Shown: piece by piece, positions 8,465 to 17,984 of the stretch
Numbering within the stretch: the stretch's first letter is position 1
Layout: each line of letters starts with the position of its first letter
Source: Roseiarcus sp049509635
Lineage (GTDB): Bacteria; Pseudomonadota; Alphaproteobacteria; Rhizobiales; Beijerinckiaceae
Length of the DNA: 34,448 nucleotides
NCBI GenBank assembly: GCA_049509635.1
Contig: JBEKZS010000031.1
Location: forward strand, 1-34,448
Reading direction: 5' to 3'
Notes under the pieces: generated by a model
The model's input: only the letters and a program-made list of their open reading frames with translations
Databases searched by the model: none
Told to the model about the DNA's origin: nothing
Position numbers and translations under genes: made by a program

Positions 8465-8548
8465 ATGGCTGACGTCATCTACCTCGTTCTCGGGCTCGCC
8501 TTCTTCGGGTTAATGGGCCTCTACGCCGTCGCCTGCGGACGGTTGTGA
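8465..8548 (+). CDS. 27-residue single-span membrane peptide at the head of the kdp operon
   Basis: ATG 8465 is preceded by GGAGGGT about 6 bp upstream. The product, MADVIYLVLGLAFFGLMG then LYAVACGRL, is one hydrophobic helix with a short Cys-Gly-Arg-Leu tail. The stop is followed 10 bp later by the kdpF start, so the two are translated together. The peptide differs from KdpF, which follows separately. Small hydrophobic peptides like this occur ahead of kdpF in other proteobacterial kdp operons, as far as I recall. It may be an accessory subunit or a translational leader. The call as a real gene rests on its ribosome site, composition and tight spacing. Confidence 0.6.
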   Translation: MADVIYLVLGLAFFGLMGLYAVACGRL

Positions 8549-8558
8549 GGAGCGCGCC

Positions 8559-8645
8559 ATGTTCGAACCCATCATCGGCCTGATCGTCGGCGTCAGCCTC
8601 GGCGTCTACCTTCTCTACACGCTGATCTACCCCGAGAAATTCTGA
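8559..8645 (+). CDS. kdpF: KdpF, small stabilising subunit of the K+-transporting KdpFABC ATPase
   Basis: This 28-residue protein has a single membrane helix (IIGLIVGVSLGVYLLYTLI) and the PEKF tail typical of KdpF. In the KdpFABC complex this subunit packs against KdpA and stabilises the transporter in the inner membrane. It starts at ATG 8559 after GAGGAGCG and lies 33 bp before kdpA. Length and position immediately before kdpA match the family. Confidence 0.85.
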   Translation: MFEPIIGLIVGVSLGVYLLYTLIYPEKF

Positions 8646-8678
8646 ATTCGCGAGACATTTTAACGTGAAGGTGACGCC

Positions 8679-10388
8679 ATGACTTTCGTCGGCTGGTTGC
8701 AAATCGCTGTGGTCCTCGCCCTGGTGATCGCGACCGCGGTGCCGCTCAGCGGCTATCTCGTCAGTGTCTACGACGGCACAGACAACTTCCTCTCCCCCAT
8801 CCTGCGGCCGGTCGAGCGGGTGTTCTACCGTCTGTCCGGCGTCGACGAGACGCGCGAGCAGAACTGGTTCCTCTATGCGATCGCGCTGATCGCCTTCTCG
8901 ATCGCCGGCTTCGTGTCGCTCTACGCATTGCAGCGCCTGCAGAACCTGCTGCCGCTCAATCCCCAGGGCTTCGACGCGGTCGGGCCGGACCTCGCTTTCA
9001 ACACCTCGATCAGCTTCATCACCAACACCAACTGGCAGAACTACGGCGGCGAGACGACGATGAGCCATCTCACCCAGATGCTCGGCCTCACCGTCCACAA
9101 TTTCCTGTCGGCGGCGACCGGCCTCGCGGTCGCCTTCGCCTTCGTGCGCGCCTTCGCCCGCTCCTCGGCGACGACCGTCGGCAATTTCTGGGTCGACATG
9201 ACCCGGGTCTGCCTCTATGTCCTGCTGCCCATCTCGATCGTGATCGCGCTCGTCTTCGTCGCGCTCGGCGTGCCGCAGACGCTCGCGGGCTCGGTCGACG
9301 TGACGACGCTGGAGGGCGCCAAGCAGACGATCTCGATCGGGCCGATGGCGAGCCAGGAGGCGATCAAGCAGCTCGGCACCAACGGCGGCGGCTTCTTCAA
9401 CGCCAATTCCGCGCATCCCTTCGAAAATCCGAACGCCTGGACCAACGTCATCCAGATCTGGGCGCTGCTGCTGATCCCCGTCTCGGCCGTGCTCGCCTTC
9501 GGCAAGGCCGTCGGCGATTTCAGGCAGGGCCGCGCGATACTCGTCACTATGGGCATTCTGCTCGTGGTCGGCATCGGCGTCATCTATTGGGCCGAGAGCG
9601 CGGGAACGCTCGGCGTGACCGCGCTCGGCGTCGATCCCTCCGCGGGCAATCTGGAGGGCAAGGAGATCCGCTTCGGCCAGGCGATGTCGGCGTTGTTCAC
9701 AGCCGCCACCACAGGCACCGGCACCGGCGCAGTGATTACGATGCACGATTCGCTGACGCCGCTCGGCGGCCTCGTGCCGCTGTTCGACATACTGGCCGGC
9801 TGCATCTGGCCGGGCGGCGTCGGCGCGGGGCTCTACGGCTTCCTCGTCGTGGTCGTCATCGCAGTGTTCGTCGCCGGACTGATGGTCGGCCGCACGCCCG
9901 AATATCTCGGCAAGAAGATCGAGACGCGCGAGATGAAGCTCGCGATGTATGCGGTGCTGATCTATCCGCTCGTCGTGCTCGGCTTCTCGGCGGCGGCGGT
10001 GCTGCTCAAGACCGCGCTCGACAGTCTGGGCAACGCCGGGCCGCATGGGCTGACCGAGATCATCTACGCTTACGCCTCGACCAACGCCAACAACGGCTCG
10101 GCCTTCGCCGGCCTCAATGGCGCGACTCCCTGGTTCAACACCACGCTCGGCGTTGCTATGCTGTTCGGCCGCTTCGCCTACGCTATCCCGGTGCTCGCGC
10201 TCGCCGGATCGCTCGCCGCCAAGAAGAAGGCGCCCGCCTCGGCGGGCACCTTCCCGACCACCGGGGCGCTGTTCGTCGGCCTTCTGCTCGGCGTCATCGT
10301 GATCCTCTACCTCCTGCAATATTTCCCCGCGCTCGCTCTGGGGCCGGTCGTCGAGCAATTCCTGATGCTCGGCGGCAAGGCCTTCTGA
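8679..10388 (+). CDS. kdpA: KdpA, potassium-binding channel-like subunit of KdpFABC
   Basis: This 569-residue polytopic membrane protein belongs to the superfamily of K+ transporters. It selects K+ at the outside face and passes it to KdpB for ATP-driven uptake. Selectivity-filter-type loops are visible: SFITNTNWQNYGGE, LGTNGGGFFNANSAHPFENP, TAATTGTGTGAV and YAYASTNANNGSAF. These are the four pore-loop regions expected for KdpA. The start ATG 8679 follows a GAAGGTGA ribosome site. Length equals the normal family size, with no sign of truncation. Confidence 0.97.
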   Translation: MTFVGWLQIAVVLALVIATAVPLSGYLVSVYDGTDNFLSPILRPVERVFYRLSGVDETREQNWFLYAIALIAFSIAGFVSLYALQRLQNLLPLNPQGFDAVGPDLAFNTSISFITNTNWQNYGGETTMSHLTQMLGLTVHNFLSAATGLAVAFAFVRAFARSSATTVGNFWVDMTRVCLYVLLPISIVIALVFVALGVPQTLAGSVDVTTLEGAKQTISIGPMASQEAIKQLGTNGGGFFNANSAHPFENPNAWTNVIQIWALLLIPVSAVLAFGKAVGDFRQGRAILVTMGILLVVGIGVIYWAESAGTLGVTALGVDPSAGNLEGKEIRFGQAMSALFTAATTGTGTGAVITMHDSLTPLGGLVPLFDILAGCIWPGGVGAGLYGFLVVVVIAVFVAGLMVGRTPEYLGKKIETREMKLAMYAVLIYPLVVLGFSAAAVLLKTALDSLGNAGPHGLTEIIYAYASTNANNGSAFAGLNGATPWFNTTLGVAMLFGRFAYAIPVLALAGSLAAKKKAPASAGTFPTTGALFVGLLLGVIVILYLLQYFPALALGPVVEQFLMLGGKAF

Positions 10389-10418
10389 CCCCGCGATCTC
10401 ATTCGATTGGAGTTTTCC

Positions 10419-12470
10419 ATGTCAACCAACGCCCGGGCCCAGGGGCTCTTCGATCCGCAGATCATCGGCGCCGCGGCGCTCGACGCCCTGCGCAAGCTCG
10501 ATCCGCGCGCGCTCGCGAAAAACCCGGTGATATTCGTCACCGAAGTCGTCTCGCTGGTCGTCACCTGCTTCTTCGTGCGCGATCTCGTCGCGCACAACGG
10601 AACGGCGCTGTTCTCGGGGCAGATCGCGTTCTGGCTTTGGTTCACGGTGCTGTTCGCCAATTTCGCCGAAGCCGTGGCGGAGGGGCGCGGCAAGGCGCAG
10701 GCCGACGCGCTACGCAAGACGCGCAGCGACACCCGCGCCAAACGCTATGTCGACGCGAAGAATCTGGGCGACGTCATCCAGGGCGTGAACGCTCAGGACC
10801 TGCGCGTCGGCGACGTCGTGCTGGTCGAGGCCGGCGACATCATCCCGGGCGACGGCGAGATCATCGAGGGCGTCGCCTCGGTGAACGAATCGGCCATCAC
10901 CGGCGAATCGGCGCCCGTCATCCGCGAGGCGGGCGGCGACCGTTCGGCCGTCACCGGCGGCACGACGGTCCTCTCCGACCATATCAAGGTGCGGATCACC
11001 GCAGCCGCCGGCTCGACCTTCATCGATCGGATGATCGCGCTGGTCGAAGGCGCCGAGCGCCAGAAGACGCCCAACGAACTCGCGCTGTCGATCCTGCTGT
11101 CGGGCCTCACGCTGATCTTCCTCATCGTCTGCGTCACATTGTGGCCGATCGCCGGCTATTCGGGCACGGTGCTTTCGGTGACGGTGCTGATCGCGCTGCT
11201 CGTCTGCCTCATCCCGACCACGATCGGCGGGCTGCTGTCGGCGATCGGCATCGCCGGGATGGACCGGCTGGTACGGTTCAACGTGATCGCGACCTCCGGG
11301 CGCGCGGTCGAGGCGGCTGGCGACGTCGACACGCTGCTGCTCGACAAGACCGGCACCATCACCTTCGGCAATCGGATGGCCGACGAATTCATCGCGGTCA
11401 AGGGCGTGGCGGAGCGCAGCCTCGCCGAGGCGGTATTGCTCGCCAGCCTCGCCGACGAGACGCCCGAAGGCCGTTCGATCGTGTCCCTGGCCAAGAGCCG
11501 CTACGGCGTGGAGACGTTGGGCGCGCCGGCGCATGCGACCGTCGTTCCCTTCGCCGCACAGACGCGAATTTCGGGGATCGACCTGCCGGGCCGGGTGCTG
11601 CGCAAGGGCGCCGTCGACGCGATCCTCGCGGCCGCTCGGATGACGCGCGAGACCGCGCCCGCCGACTTCAATCAGGCGGTCGACCGCATCGCGCGCTCCG
11701 GCGGCACGCCGCTCGCGGTCTGCGACAACGGCGCGCTGCTCGGGATCGTCCACCTCAAGGACATCGTCAAGCCCGATATACGCTCGCGCTTCGCCGAACT
11801 TCGCGCAATGGGCATCAAGACGGTGATGGTGACGGGCGACAACCCGCTGACCGCGGCCGCGATCGCCTCGGAGGCCGGCGTCGACGATTTCCTCGCCCAG
11901 GCGACCCCCGAAGACAAGCTCGCGTATATCAGGCGCGAGCAGCAGGGCGGCCGGTTGATCGCCATGTGCGGCGACGGCACCAATGACGCACCCGCCCTCG
12001 CGCAAGCCGACGTCGGCGTCGCCATGCAGACCGGCACCCAGGCGGCGCGCGAAGCGGGCAACATGGTCGACCTCGATTCCGATCCGACCAAGCTGATCGA
12101 GATCGTCGGGATCGGCAAGCAGCTGCTGATGACGCGCGGTTCGCTGACCACCTTCTCGATCGCCAACGACGTCGCAAAATATTTCGCGATCATTCCCGCG
12201 CTGTTCGTCACGACCTATCCCGAACTCGGCGCGCTCAACATCATGGGACTGGGCTCGGACAAATCGGCGATCCTGTCGGCGGTCATCTTCAACGCGCTGA
12301 TCATCATCGCGCTGATCCCGCTCGCGCTGAAGGGCGTCGCCTACCGCCCCGTCGGCGCCGCCGCGCTGTTGCGCCGCAACCTGCTGATCTATGGCCTCGG
12401 CGGCATCGTCGCGCCGTTCATCGGCATCAAGATCATCGACATCGTCATTTCCGCCCTTCACCTCGCCTGA
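10419..12470 (+). CDS. kdpB: KdpB, P-type ATPase subunit of KdpFABC
   Basis: The 683-residue catalytic subunit hydrolyses ATP to drive K+ uptake. The start is ATG 10419, with GGAG about 6 bp upstream; a TTG four codons earlier is rejected because it overlaps that ribosome site. The actuator motif ITGESAPV is present, as are the phosphorylation motif DKTGTIT with Asp309, MVTGDNPLTAAAIA and the hinge motif GDGTNDAPALAQADVGVAM. Several membrane helices flank these domains. All catalytic residues are intact. It follows kdpA after 30 bp. Confidence 0.97.
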   Translation: MSTNARAQGLFDPQIIGAAALDALRKLDPRALAKNPVIFVTEVVSLVVTCFFVRDLVAHNGTALFSGQIAFWLWFTVLFANFAEAVAEGRGKAQADALRKTRSDTRAKRYVDAKNLGDVIQGVNAQDLRVGDVVLVEAGDIIPGDGEIIEGVASVNESAITGESAPVIREAGGDRSAVTGGTTVLSDHIKVRITAAAGSTFIDRMIALVEGAERQKTPNELALSILLSGLTLIFLIVCVTLWPIAGYSGTVLSVTVLIALLVCLIPTTIGGLLSAIGIAGMDRLVRFNVIATSGRAVEAAGDVDTLLLDKTGTITFGNRMADEFIAVKGVAERSLAEAVLLASLADETPEGRSIVSLAKSRYGVETLGAPAHATVVPFAAQTRISGIDLPGRVLRKGAVDAILAAARMTRETAPADFNQAVDRIARSGGTPLAVCDNGALLGIVHLKDIVKPDIRSRFAELRAMGIKTVMVTGDNPLTAAAIASEAGVDDFLAQATPEDKLAYIRREQQGGRLIAMCGDGTNDAPALAQADVGVAMQTGTQAAREAGNMVDLDSDPTKLIEIVGIGKQLLMTRGSLTTFSIANDVAKYFAIIPALFVTTYPELGALNIMGLGSDKSAILSAVIFNALIIIALIPLALKGVAYRPVGAAALLRRNLLIYGLGGIVAPFIGIKIIDIVISALHLA

Positions 12471-12480
12471 GGAGAGAACC

Positions 12481-13104
12481 ATGCTCAGCCAGATTCGCCC
12501 CGCCGTCGTCCTGCTCGCCCTGTTCACGCTGCTGACCGGCCTCGTCTATCCGCTCGCGATCACCGGAATCGCCCAGGTTCTCATGCCGCATCAGGCCAAT
12601 GGCAGCCTGCTGCCGGTCGGCGGGCCGCCGGTCGGCTCGGCGCTGATCGGTCAGAATTTCGCCTCGGACAAATATTTCCATCCGCGGCCGTCGGCGACCC
12701 AGGCCCAGGATCCTGCCCATCCCGACGATTCCTCCAAGACGATCGACGCGCCCTACAACGCCGCCAATTCGACCGGCTCGAATCTCGGGCCGACCTCGCA
12801 GAAGCTGATCGATCGCGTGAAGGCCGACGTCGACGCCCGGCGCGCCGCCGGCGTCACCGGGCCGATCCCCGCCGACGCCGTCACCACCTCGGCCTCCGGG
12901 CTCGATCCGCACATCTCGCCCGACAACGCCTTCGCCCAGGTCGCGTCGGTCGCGAAGGCGCGCAACCTGCCCGAGGACAAGGTGCGCGCGCTGGTCGAAA
13001 GCCACGTCGAGGGCCGCGTCCTGGGCCTAATCGGCGAGCCGCGCGTCAACGTCCTGCAGCTCAACATCGCGCTCGACGCGCTGGCCGCCGCGCCGTCGTC
13101 CTGA
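12481..13104 (+). CDS. kdpC: KdpC, accessory subunit of KdpFABC
   Basis: This 207-residue protein has one N-terminal membrane helix (about 7-30) and a periplasmic domain carrying the family motifs IGQNFASDKYFHPRPSA, AANSTGSNLGPTS and SGLDPHISP near ALVESH. KdpC supports nucleotide and K+ affinity of the transporter. The start ATG 12481 has GAGGAGAG immediately upstream and lies 10 bp after the kdpB stop. The frame is open further upstream inside kdpB, but that part is not KdpC-like. Confidence 0.95.
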   Translation: MLSQIRPAVVLLALFTLLTGLVYPLAITGIAQVLMPHQANGSLLPVGGPPVGSALIGQNFASDKYFHPRPSATQAQDPAHPDDSSKTIDAPYNAANSTGSNLGPTSQKLIDRVKADVDARRAAGVTGPIPADAVTTSASGLDPHISPDNAFAQVASVAKARNLPEDKVRALVESHVEGRVLGLIGEPRVNVLQLNIALDALAAAPSS

Positions 13105-13186
13105 ACGGACGGCGCCGAAACCCGGGCGACGCCGAAGCAAATTGGCGCTATGCTCGGAGCGTCGTGACCGGAGAGCGCGGAGGCCC

Positions 13187-15925
13187 GTGGCGCAGGAGCG
13201 AGACATCGACCGTCGTCCCGATCCCGACGCGCTGCTCGCCTTGGTCGGCAAGGAGGCGCGCGGCCGGCTCTGGGTCTTCCTGGGGGCGGCGCCCGGCGTC
13301 GGCAAGACTTATGCGATGCTGGCGCGGGCTCGCGCGCTCAGGAAGGACGGCGTCGACGTCGTCGTCGGCCTCGTCGAGACGCACGGGCGATCCGAGACGG
13401 CGGCGCTGCTCGAAGGGCTCGAGGTCATGCCGCGGCGCACGGTCGTCTATCGCGGCCAGACGATCGAGGAGTTCGATCTCGACGGCGCGCTGACGCGTCG
13501 GCCCAAGCTCGTCATCGTCGACGAACTCGCCCACACCAACGCGCCCGACAGCCGGCACCCGAAGCGTTGGCAGGACGTCGAGGAGCTGCTCGACGCCCAT
13601 ATCGACGTCTGGACCGCGCTCAACATCCAGCACATCGAGAGCCTCGCCGACGTGGTCTCGCGCATCACCGGCGTCGCGGTGCGCGAGACGGTCCCCGACA
13701 CCGTGCTGCGCGACGCCGCCGACATCGTCCTCGTCGACATCACCTCCGACGAACTGATCCAGCGTCTGAAGGAGGGTAAGGTCTATCTGCCCGAGACCGC
13801 GCGCCTCGCGCAGCAGAACTTCTTCACCGTCGGCAATCTCACCGCGCTGCGCGAACTCGCGCTTCGCCGCACCGCCGCGCGGGTCGACGACCAGATGGTC
13901 GACTATCTGCGCCAGCACGCGATCGAGGGTCCGTGGGAGACGTCGGAGCGGCTGCTCGTCTGCGTCGGCCCCGACGCCCTGTCCGAAGCGGTCGTGCGGA
14001 CGGCGAGCCGGCTCGCGACCGGCCTCAACGCCAGCTTCGTCGCGGTGACCGTGCAGGCGGCCGGGCGCGAGGAGACCGACCCCGCCAGGGCCAAACTCGT
14101 CGACGACGCCCTGCGTCTCGCCGAGCGGCTGGGCGGCGAAACCGAACGGCTGGTCGGGCAGGACATGCCGGCCGAAATCCTTCAGTTCGCGCAGCGAGAG
14201 AACATCACCCAGATCGTCGTCGGACGCTCGCGCGCCGGCCCTTGGGCGCGGCTGACCGGGCGGTCGCTGACCAGCGCGATCGTGCGGCGCTCGATCAACA
14301 TCGGCGTGCATGTGGTCATCGGCGCCCGGGAGGAGGGGACCCGGAGACGATGGCGGCTGCCCTCGCTCGCCGGATTTCCGATCGGCGCTCTGGCGGCCGT
14401 AGCCTCGGTCGCGGTCGCCGTCGGGCTCGGCTATCTGATCGACCTCTGGCTGCATCTGCCGAACCTGTCGATGATCTTCCTGACGGCGGTGCTGTTCTGC
14501 GCCGTGCGCTTCGGCCTGCGCTCGGCGGTTCTAGCTTCCGTCCTGTCCTTCTTCGCCTATGACTTCTTCTTCGTCAAACCGTTGTATGAATTCACCATCG
14601 CCGAGCCGCAGGAATTCTTCGCGCTGCTGATCTTCCTCGTGGTGGCGGTGCTGACCGGCCTGCTCGCCGGGCGCGCGCGCGATCAGGCCCAGAGCGTGCG
14701 CGACAATGCGCGCACGACCCAGTCGATCTACGAACTGTCGCGCAAGCTGTCGGGCGCCGCCGCGCTCGACGACATCCTCCTGGCCGCCACGATCTACATG
14801 CACAGGACGCTCGGCGCCCGCTGCGTCGTGATGATGCTGCCCGAGGACGGCGATTTGAGGCTCTCGGCCGCCTGGCCGCCGATCGACCAACTCAGCCCCG
14901 GCGAGACGAGCGCGGCGCGCTGGGCGTTCGAAAAGGCCGAGCCCGCCGGCTGGCGGACCGGCACCCTGCCGAATGTGCGGTTCCAGTTCCGCCCGCTGGT
15001 GACGACGCGCGGCGTCTGCGGCGTCTGCGGCCTCGAGCCGGCGGACGCGGCGGCGACCATTTCGCCTGAGCGCGAACGCGCGCTCAACCTCATCCTCGAG
15101 CAGACCGCGATCGCGGTCGACCGGGCCCTGCTGGTCAAGGATTCCGTCAAGACGGCGGCGCTGGAGGAGAACGAGAAGCTGCGCACCACGCTGCTCTCCT
15201 CGCTGTCGCACGATCTACGCACCCCGCTGGCCGCGATCACTGGCGCCGTCACGACCTTGCGCCAGTTCGGCGAGACGATGGCGCCGGCGCAGCGCGCCGA
15301 TCTGCTTGCCTCGATCGAGGAGGAGGCGGCGCGGCTGACCCGCTTCGTCGCCAATCTGCTCGACATGTCGCGAATCGAAGCGGGAGCCCTGAAGCCGCGG
15401 CGCGACTTCGTCGACATCGCCGAAGTCGTGCGCGCGGCGGTCGAGCGCGCGCGCAAGGTGTTCTCCGACCTGCGGATCACGACGAGTCTGGCGCGCGATT
15501 TGCCGCTGATCCGCGGCGACGCCAATCTGCTGGAACAGGTGCTGTTCAACCTGTTCGACAATGCGCACAAATACGGCGGCGGCGCCGGCGCTCTCGTGCA
15601 TGCGCGCCGGCTCGACGGCGACGCCCAGATTTCCGTAACCGACGAGGGGCCCGGCGTGAAGCCGGCCGACCTCGAACGCATTTTCGAAAAATTCTACCAG
15701 GGCGGCCGCGCGGACGGGCGCAAGGCTGGCACCGGCCTCGGGCTGTCGATCTGCCGTGGCCTCGTCGAGGCGATGGGCGGCGCCATCCACGCGGAAAGCC
15801 CGGCGGCGCGCCGGCGCGGCACGCGCCTCGTGATCCAGCTGCCCGGGGTCGCACCCAATGCGATCCCGGTTCAGGATCAGGCGCCGGCGACTCCGCTGGC
15901 CGCTTCGCCCGGCGAGACCGGGTGA
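13187..15925 (+). CDS. kdpD: KdpD, sensor histidine kinase for potassium limitation/osmotic stress
   Basis: With a GTG start at 13187 the protein has 912 residues and begins VAQERDIDRRPDPDALL, the usual KdpD N-terminus. A TTG at 13142 would add 15 residues unlike the family. Order of domains: KdpD N-terminal domain with Walker A GAAPGVGKT (33-41) and VDELAHTNAPDSRHPKRWQD; a universal-stress-like domain ending VVGRSRAGPWARLTGRS; four membrane helices of the DUF4118 type; a GAF-like region; and the kinase core with phosphoacceptor His675 in SLSHDLRTPL, N-box NLFDNAHKYGGG and G-boxes DEGPGV and GTGLGLSIC. It phosphorylates KdpE. It lies 82 bp after kdpC, probably in the same transcript. Confidence 0.95.
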   Translation: MAQERDIDRRPDPDALLALVGKEARGRLWVFLGAAPGVGKTYAMLARARALRKDGVDVVVGLVETHGRSETAALLEGLEVMPRRTVVYRGQTIEEFDLDGALTRRPKLVIVDELAHTNAPDSRHPKRWQDVEELLDAHIDVWTALNIQHIESLADVVSRITGVAVRETVPDTVLRDAADIVLVDITSDELIQRLKEGKVYLPETARLAQQNFFTVGNLTALRELALRRTAARVDDQMVDYLRQHAIEGPWETSERLLVCVGPDALSEAVVRTASRLATGLNASFVAVTVQAAGREETDPARAKLVDDALRLAERLGGETERLVGQDMPAEILQFAQRENITQIVVGRSRAGPWARLTGRSLTSAIVRRSINIGVHVVIGAREEGTRRRWRLPSLAGFPIGALAAVASVAVAVGLGYLIDLWLHLPNLSMIFLTAVLFCAVRFGLRSAVLASVLSFFAYDFFFVKPLYEFTIAEPQEFFALLIFLVVAVLTGLLAGRARDQAQSVRDNARTTQSIYELSRKLSGAAALDDILLAATIYMHRTLGARCVVMMLPEDGDLRLSAAWPPIDQLSPGETSAARWAFEKAEPAGWRTGTLPNVRFQFRPLVTTRGVCGVCGLEPADAAATISPERERALNLILEQTAIAVDRALLVKDSVKTAALEENEKLRTTLLSSLSHDLRTPLAAITGAVTTLRQFGETMAPAQRADLLASIEEEAARLTRFVANLLDMSRIEAGALKPRRDFVDIAEVVRAAVERARKVFSDLRITTSLARDLPLIRGDANLLEQVLFNLFDNAHKYGGGAGALVHARRLDGDAQISVTDEGPGVKPADLERIFEKFYQGGRADGRKAGTGLGLSICRGLVEAMGGAIHAESPAARRRGTRLVIQLPGVAPNAIPVQDQAPATPLAASPGETG

Positions 15926-15974
15926 CCGGCGCGCGGGAGCGGCGGTCGCGGCCGCGCGCCGGGGCGCGCCGGCC

Positions 15975-16661
15975 ATGACCGCGTTGCGCGTCCTGGTCGT
16001 CGACGACGAGCCCCAGATCCTGCGCTTCCTGAGGCCGGCGCTCGAGGCGTCCGGCTACCAGGTCCTCCATGCCGGCGCCGGACGCGAGGCCCTGCGGCTG
16101 ATCGCCAATGCCGCGCCCGACCTCATCGTGCTCGACCTCGGATTGCCCGACATGGACGGCAAGGAGGTTCTGGAACAGGCGCGCAAGTTCACCTCGGCGC
16201 CGATCGTCGTCCTGTCCGCGCGCGACCGCGAGGCCGAAAAAATCGCCGCGCTCGACCTCGGCGCCGACGATTACGTCGAAAAGCCATTCGCGATCGGCGA
16301 ATTGCTGGCGCGCTTGCGCACCGCGCTTCGCCACCGCGGCGGCGCCGGGCCGCCCCCGATGCAGATCGAAGTCGACGGGCTCGCCATCGACATGGACAAG
16401 CGCCGCGTCACCCGCGACGGCGCGCCGGTCAGGCTGACGCCGAAGGAGTACGACCTTCTGTGCGCGCTCGCGCGCCATGCCGGGCGCGTCGTCACCCACC
16501 GCCAGATTCTCGCCGAGGTCTGGGGCCCCGCGCACAAGGACGATACGCAATATCTGCGCGTGTTCGTCGGCCAGCTGCGCGCCAAGATCGAGCGCGATCC
16601 CTCGGCGCCGGCGATCATCCGCACCGAGGCGGGAATCGGCTACCGGTTCAGCGAGTCCTAG
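15975..16661 (+). CDS. kdpE: KdpE, OmpR-family response regulator of the kdp operon
   Basis: This 228-residue protein starts at ATG 15975. Residues 1-115 form a receiver domain with acidic pocket Asp10/Asp11, phosphoacceptor Asp54 in IVLDLGLPDMDG and Lys103 in YVEKPF. A winged-helix DNA-binding domain follows (LTPKEYDLLCALARHAGRVVTH to the terminal GIGYRFSES). It should activate the kdp promoter once phosphorylated by KdpD. The frame extends upstream into the kdpD end, but the receiver fold begins at this ATG. The gap to kdpD is 49 bp. Confidence 0.95.
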   Translation: MTALRVLVVDDEPQILRFLRPALEASGYQVLHAGAGREALRLIANAAPDLIVLDLGLPDMDGKEVLEQARKFTSAPIVVLSARDREAEKIAALDLGADDYVEKPFAIGELLARLRTALRHRGGAGPPPMQIEVDGLAIDMDKRRVTRDGAPVRLTPKEYDLLCALARHAGRVVTHRQILAEVWGPAHKDDTQYLRVFVGQLRAKIERDPSAPAIIRTEAGIGYRFSES

Positions 16662-16701
16662 CGATTCGGGCCCGCGCCCGCCGGCACGGCCGCGGCCAGG
16701 C

Positions 16702-16947
16702 TCACTCGCTCTTGTCCTCTGGCCGCCGTTTCGGGCGCGGGCGTACCGCCGCCGCCGGCGGTTCCTCGGCCTGCGCCGGCGCGGTCGAAGTCTGCGGCAA
16801 GGCCGCCGGTCCCAGCGTCTGCGGCTCGAGCACGGCATAGGGGGATTCCTCGGGCGAGATGTTGCCCGTGCCACCGAACGCCCACGCCGCGCCGACGGGG
16901 GCGAGGAATCCGAACGCCGCCGCTACAAGGATCGCGAGATTGCGCAT
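16702..16947 (-). CDS. Small exported protein with SPYA-x-x-EPQ motif (81 aa)
   Basis: ATG 16947 is preceded on the minus strand by a purine-rich GGGGGGA, a strong ribosome site. Residues 1-23 form a signal peptide (MRNLAILVAAAF then PVGAAWA). The mature part begins FGGTGNISPEESPYAVLEPQ and then becomes Pro/Ala-rich with a basic end (RPRPKRRPEDKSE), probably disordered. The SPYA-x-x-EPQ segment just after the signal peptide recurs in the small protein at 18159-18476, so the two appear to be distant paralogues. It converges on kdpE. Function is unknown; it may be a periplasmic or surface peptide. Confidence 0.7.
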   Translation of the reverse strand: MRNLAILVAAAFGFLAPVGAAWAFGGTGNISPEESPYAVLEPQTLGPAALPQTSTAPAQAEEPPAAAVRPRPKRRPEDKSE

Positions 16948-17165
16948 CGAATTTCCCCCCGGTTCACCGCTCGAGCGTCACCGCGCCGCGGCTTCGGCCG
17001 ATCGGCGGCGCTGCGTTGCAATATAGGAGCGAGAGCGCGGCGTTCAATCGGCCCCGGCAAGGCTTCACGCGGAGCGCTGGGGAGGGGCGACGTGTTCGCC
17101 CGTCGATGGCCTCGGGCGCGGGCCGCGCGCTGGCGCATGACAGGCTGTCGGCGTAATGAAGCCAA

Positions 17166-17984
17166 ATGTCCGATCCCGCCGTGGCCCCACCCGCGCCGGC
17201 GCGGCTGACCGCCCGCGCCCTCATCGTCGGCGAGCGCATCGAGACCGCCGGCCTCGAACGGCCCGACATGATCTCGGCGCTGCCGCTCGCGTTCCGGGTC
17301 GGAACCTCCGGCATGGTCGCGCTGTTCCGCTTCGGCGTCGCCGTCCTGGTCGGTCTTTCGCCGCTGGAGGAGGAGGATATCCTCGCCAAGCTCGAGCAGC
17401 GCAGCACGGGGGCGCGCGCGCGGATCGACGACGAGACCGCGATTCTGGAAATCGCGGGCGGCTTCGACGATCTCGCGCCGCCCGGCGGCCCCATCCAGAT
17501 GAAGGATCTTTCGCCGCAACGATTTCTGGTGGTCGCCGACGCGCTCGCCAAGACGGTCGCGCTCGGGCGCGACGAACGCGAGGTGAACGCCGTGTTCGAC
17601 GTGATCGAGCCGTTCGCCGCCCAGCTCGCGCGCACCGGCCGCCCGCCGTTCCGGCGCCGCGCGATGCTGCGGCTGATCGGCCAGGCGCTGCTCGCCCAGC
17701 ACCGCGTGTCGGGGCGCGTCGCGGTCGAGGAGAAGCCCGACGTGTTATGGGACCGGCCCGACCTCGAGCGGCTTTACGCCCGCCTCGAAGACGAATACGA
17801 ACTCAAGGAGCGGGCGAGCGCGCTGAAGCGCAAGCTCGACGTCATTGTCGAGACCGCCCACGCGCTGACCGACATCATCGACGCCGACCGCGCGACCCGG
17901 CTCGAGGCGACGATCGTGATCCTGATCGTGGCGGAAATCGTGGTGTCCTTGTACCAGATCTGGATCGCGGCGCGGGGACATTGA
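17166..17984 (+). CDS. RMD1/DUF155-family membrane protein
   Basis: The 272-residue protein matches the RMD1 (DUF155, YagE/Sif2-like) family. It has an N-terminal mixed alpha/beta domain (ARALIVGERIET, VALFRFGVAVLVGLSPLEEE) and the characteristic C-terminal helix pair: ERLYARLEDEYELKER, then a coiled segment with ETAHALTDIIDADRATRLEA and a terminal membrane helix (ATIVILIVAEIVVSLYQIW). The mitochondrial relatives RMD1 and RMND1 anchor or support translation at the inner membrane. The bacterial role is not well established. The start is ATG 17166. The gene stands alone between the two SPYA-type small genes. Confidence 0.85.
   Translation: MSDPAVAPPAPARLTARALIVGERIETAGLERPDMISALPLAFRVGTSGMVALFRFGVAVLVGLSPLEEEDILAKLEQRSTGARARIDDETAILEIAGGFDDLAPPGGPIQMKDLSPQRFLVVADALAKTVALGRDEREVNAVFDVIEPFAAQLARTGRPPFRRRAMLRLIGQALLAQHRVSGRVAVEEKPDVLWDRPDLERLYARLEDEYELKERASALKRKLDVIVETAHALTDIIDADRATRLEATIVILIVAEIVVSLYQIWIAARGH

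Noticed and set aside
8475..10358. A 627-codon minus-strand frame opposite kdpA
   Set aside because: kdpA is unambiguous on the plus strand; the antisense product is Asp/Arg/His-rich shadow sequence.
10710..12527. A 605-codon minus-strand frame opposite kdpB
   Set aside because: It is a shadow of kdpB with no recognisable domain.
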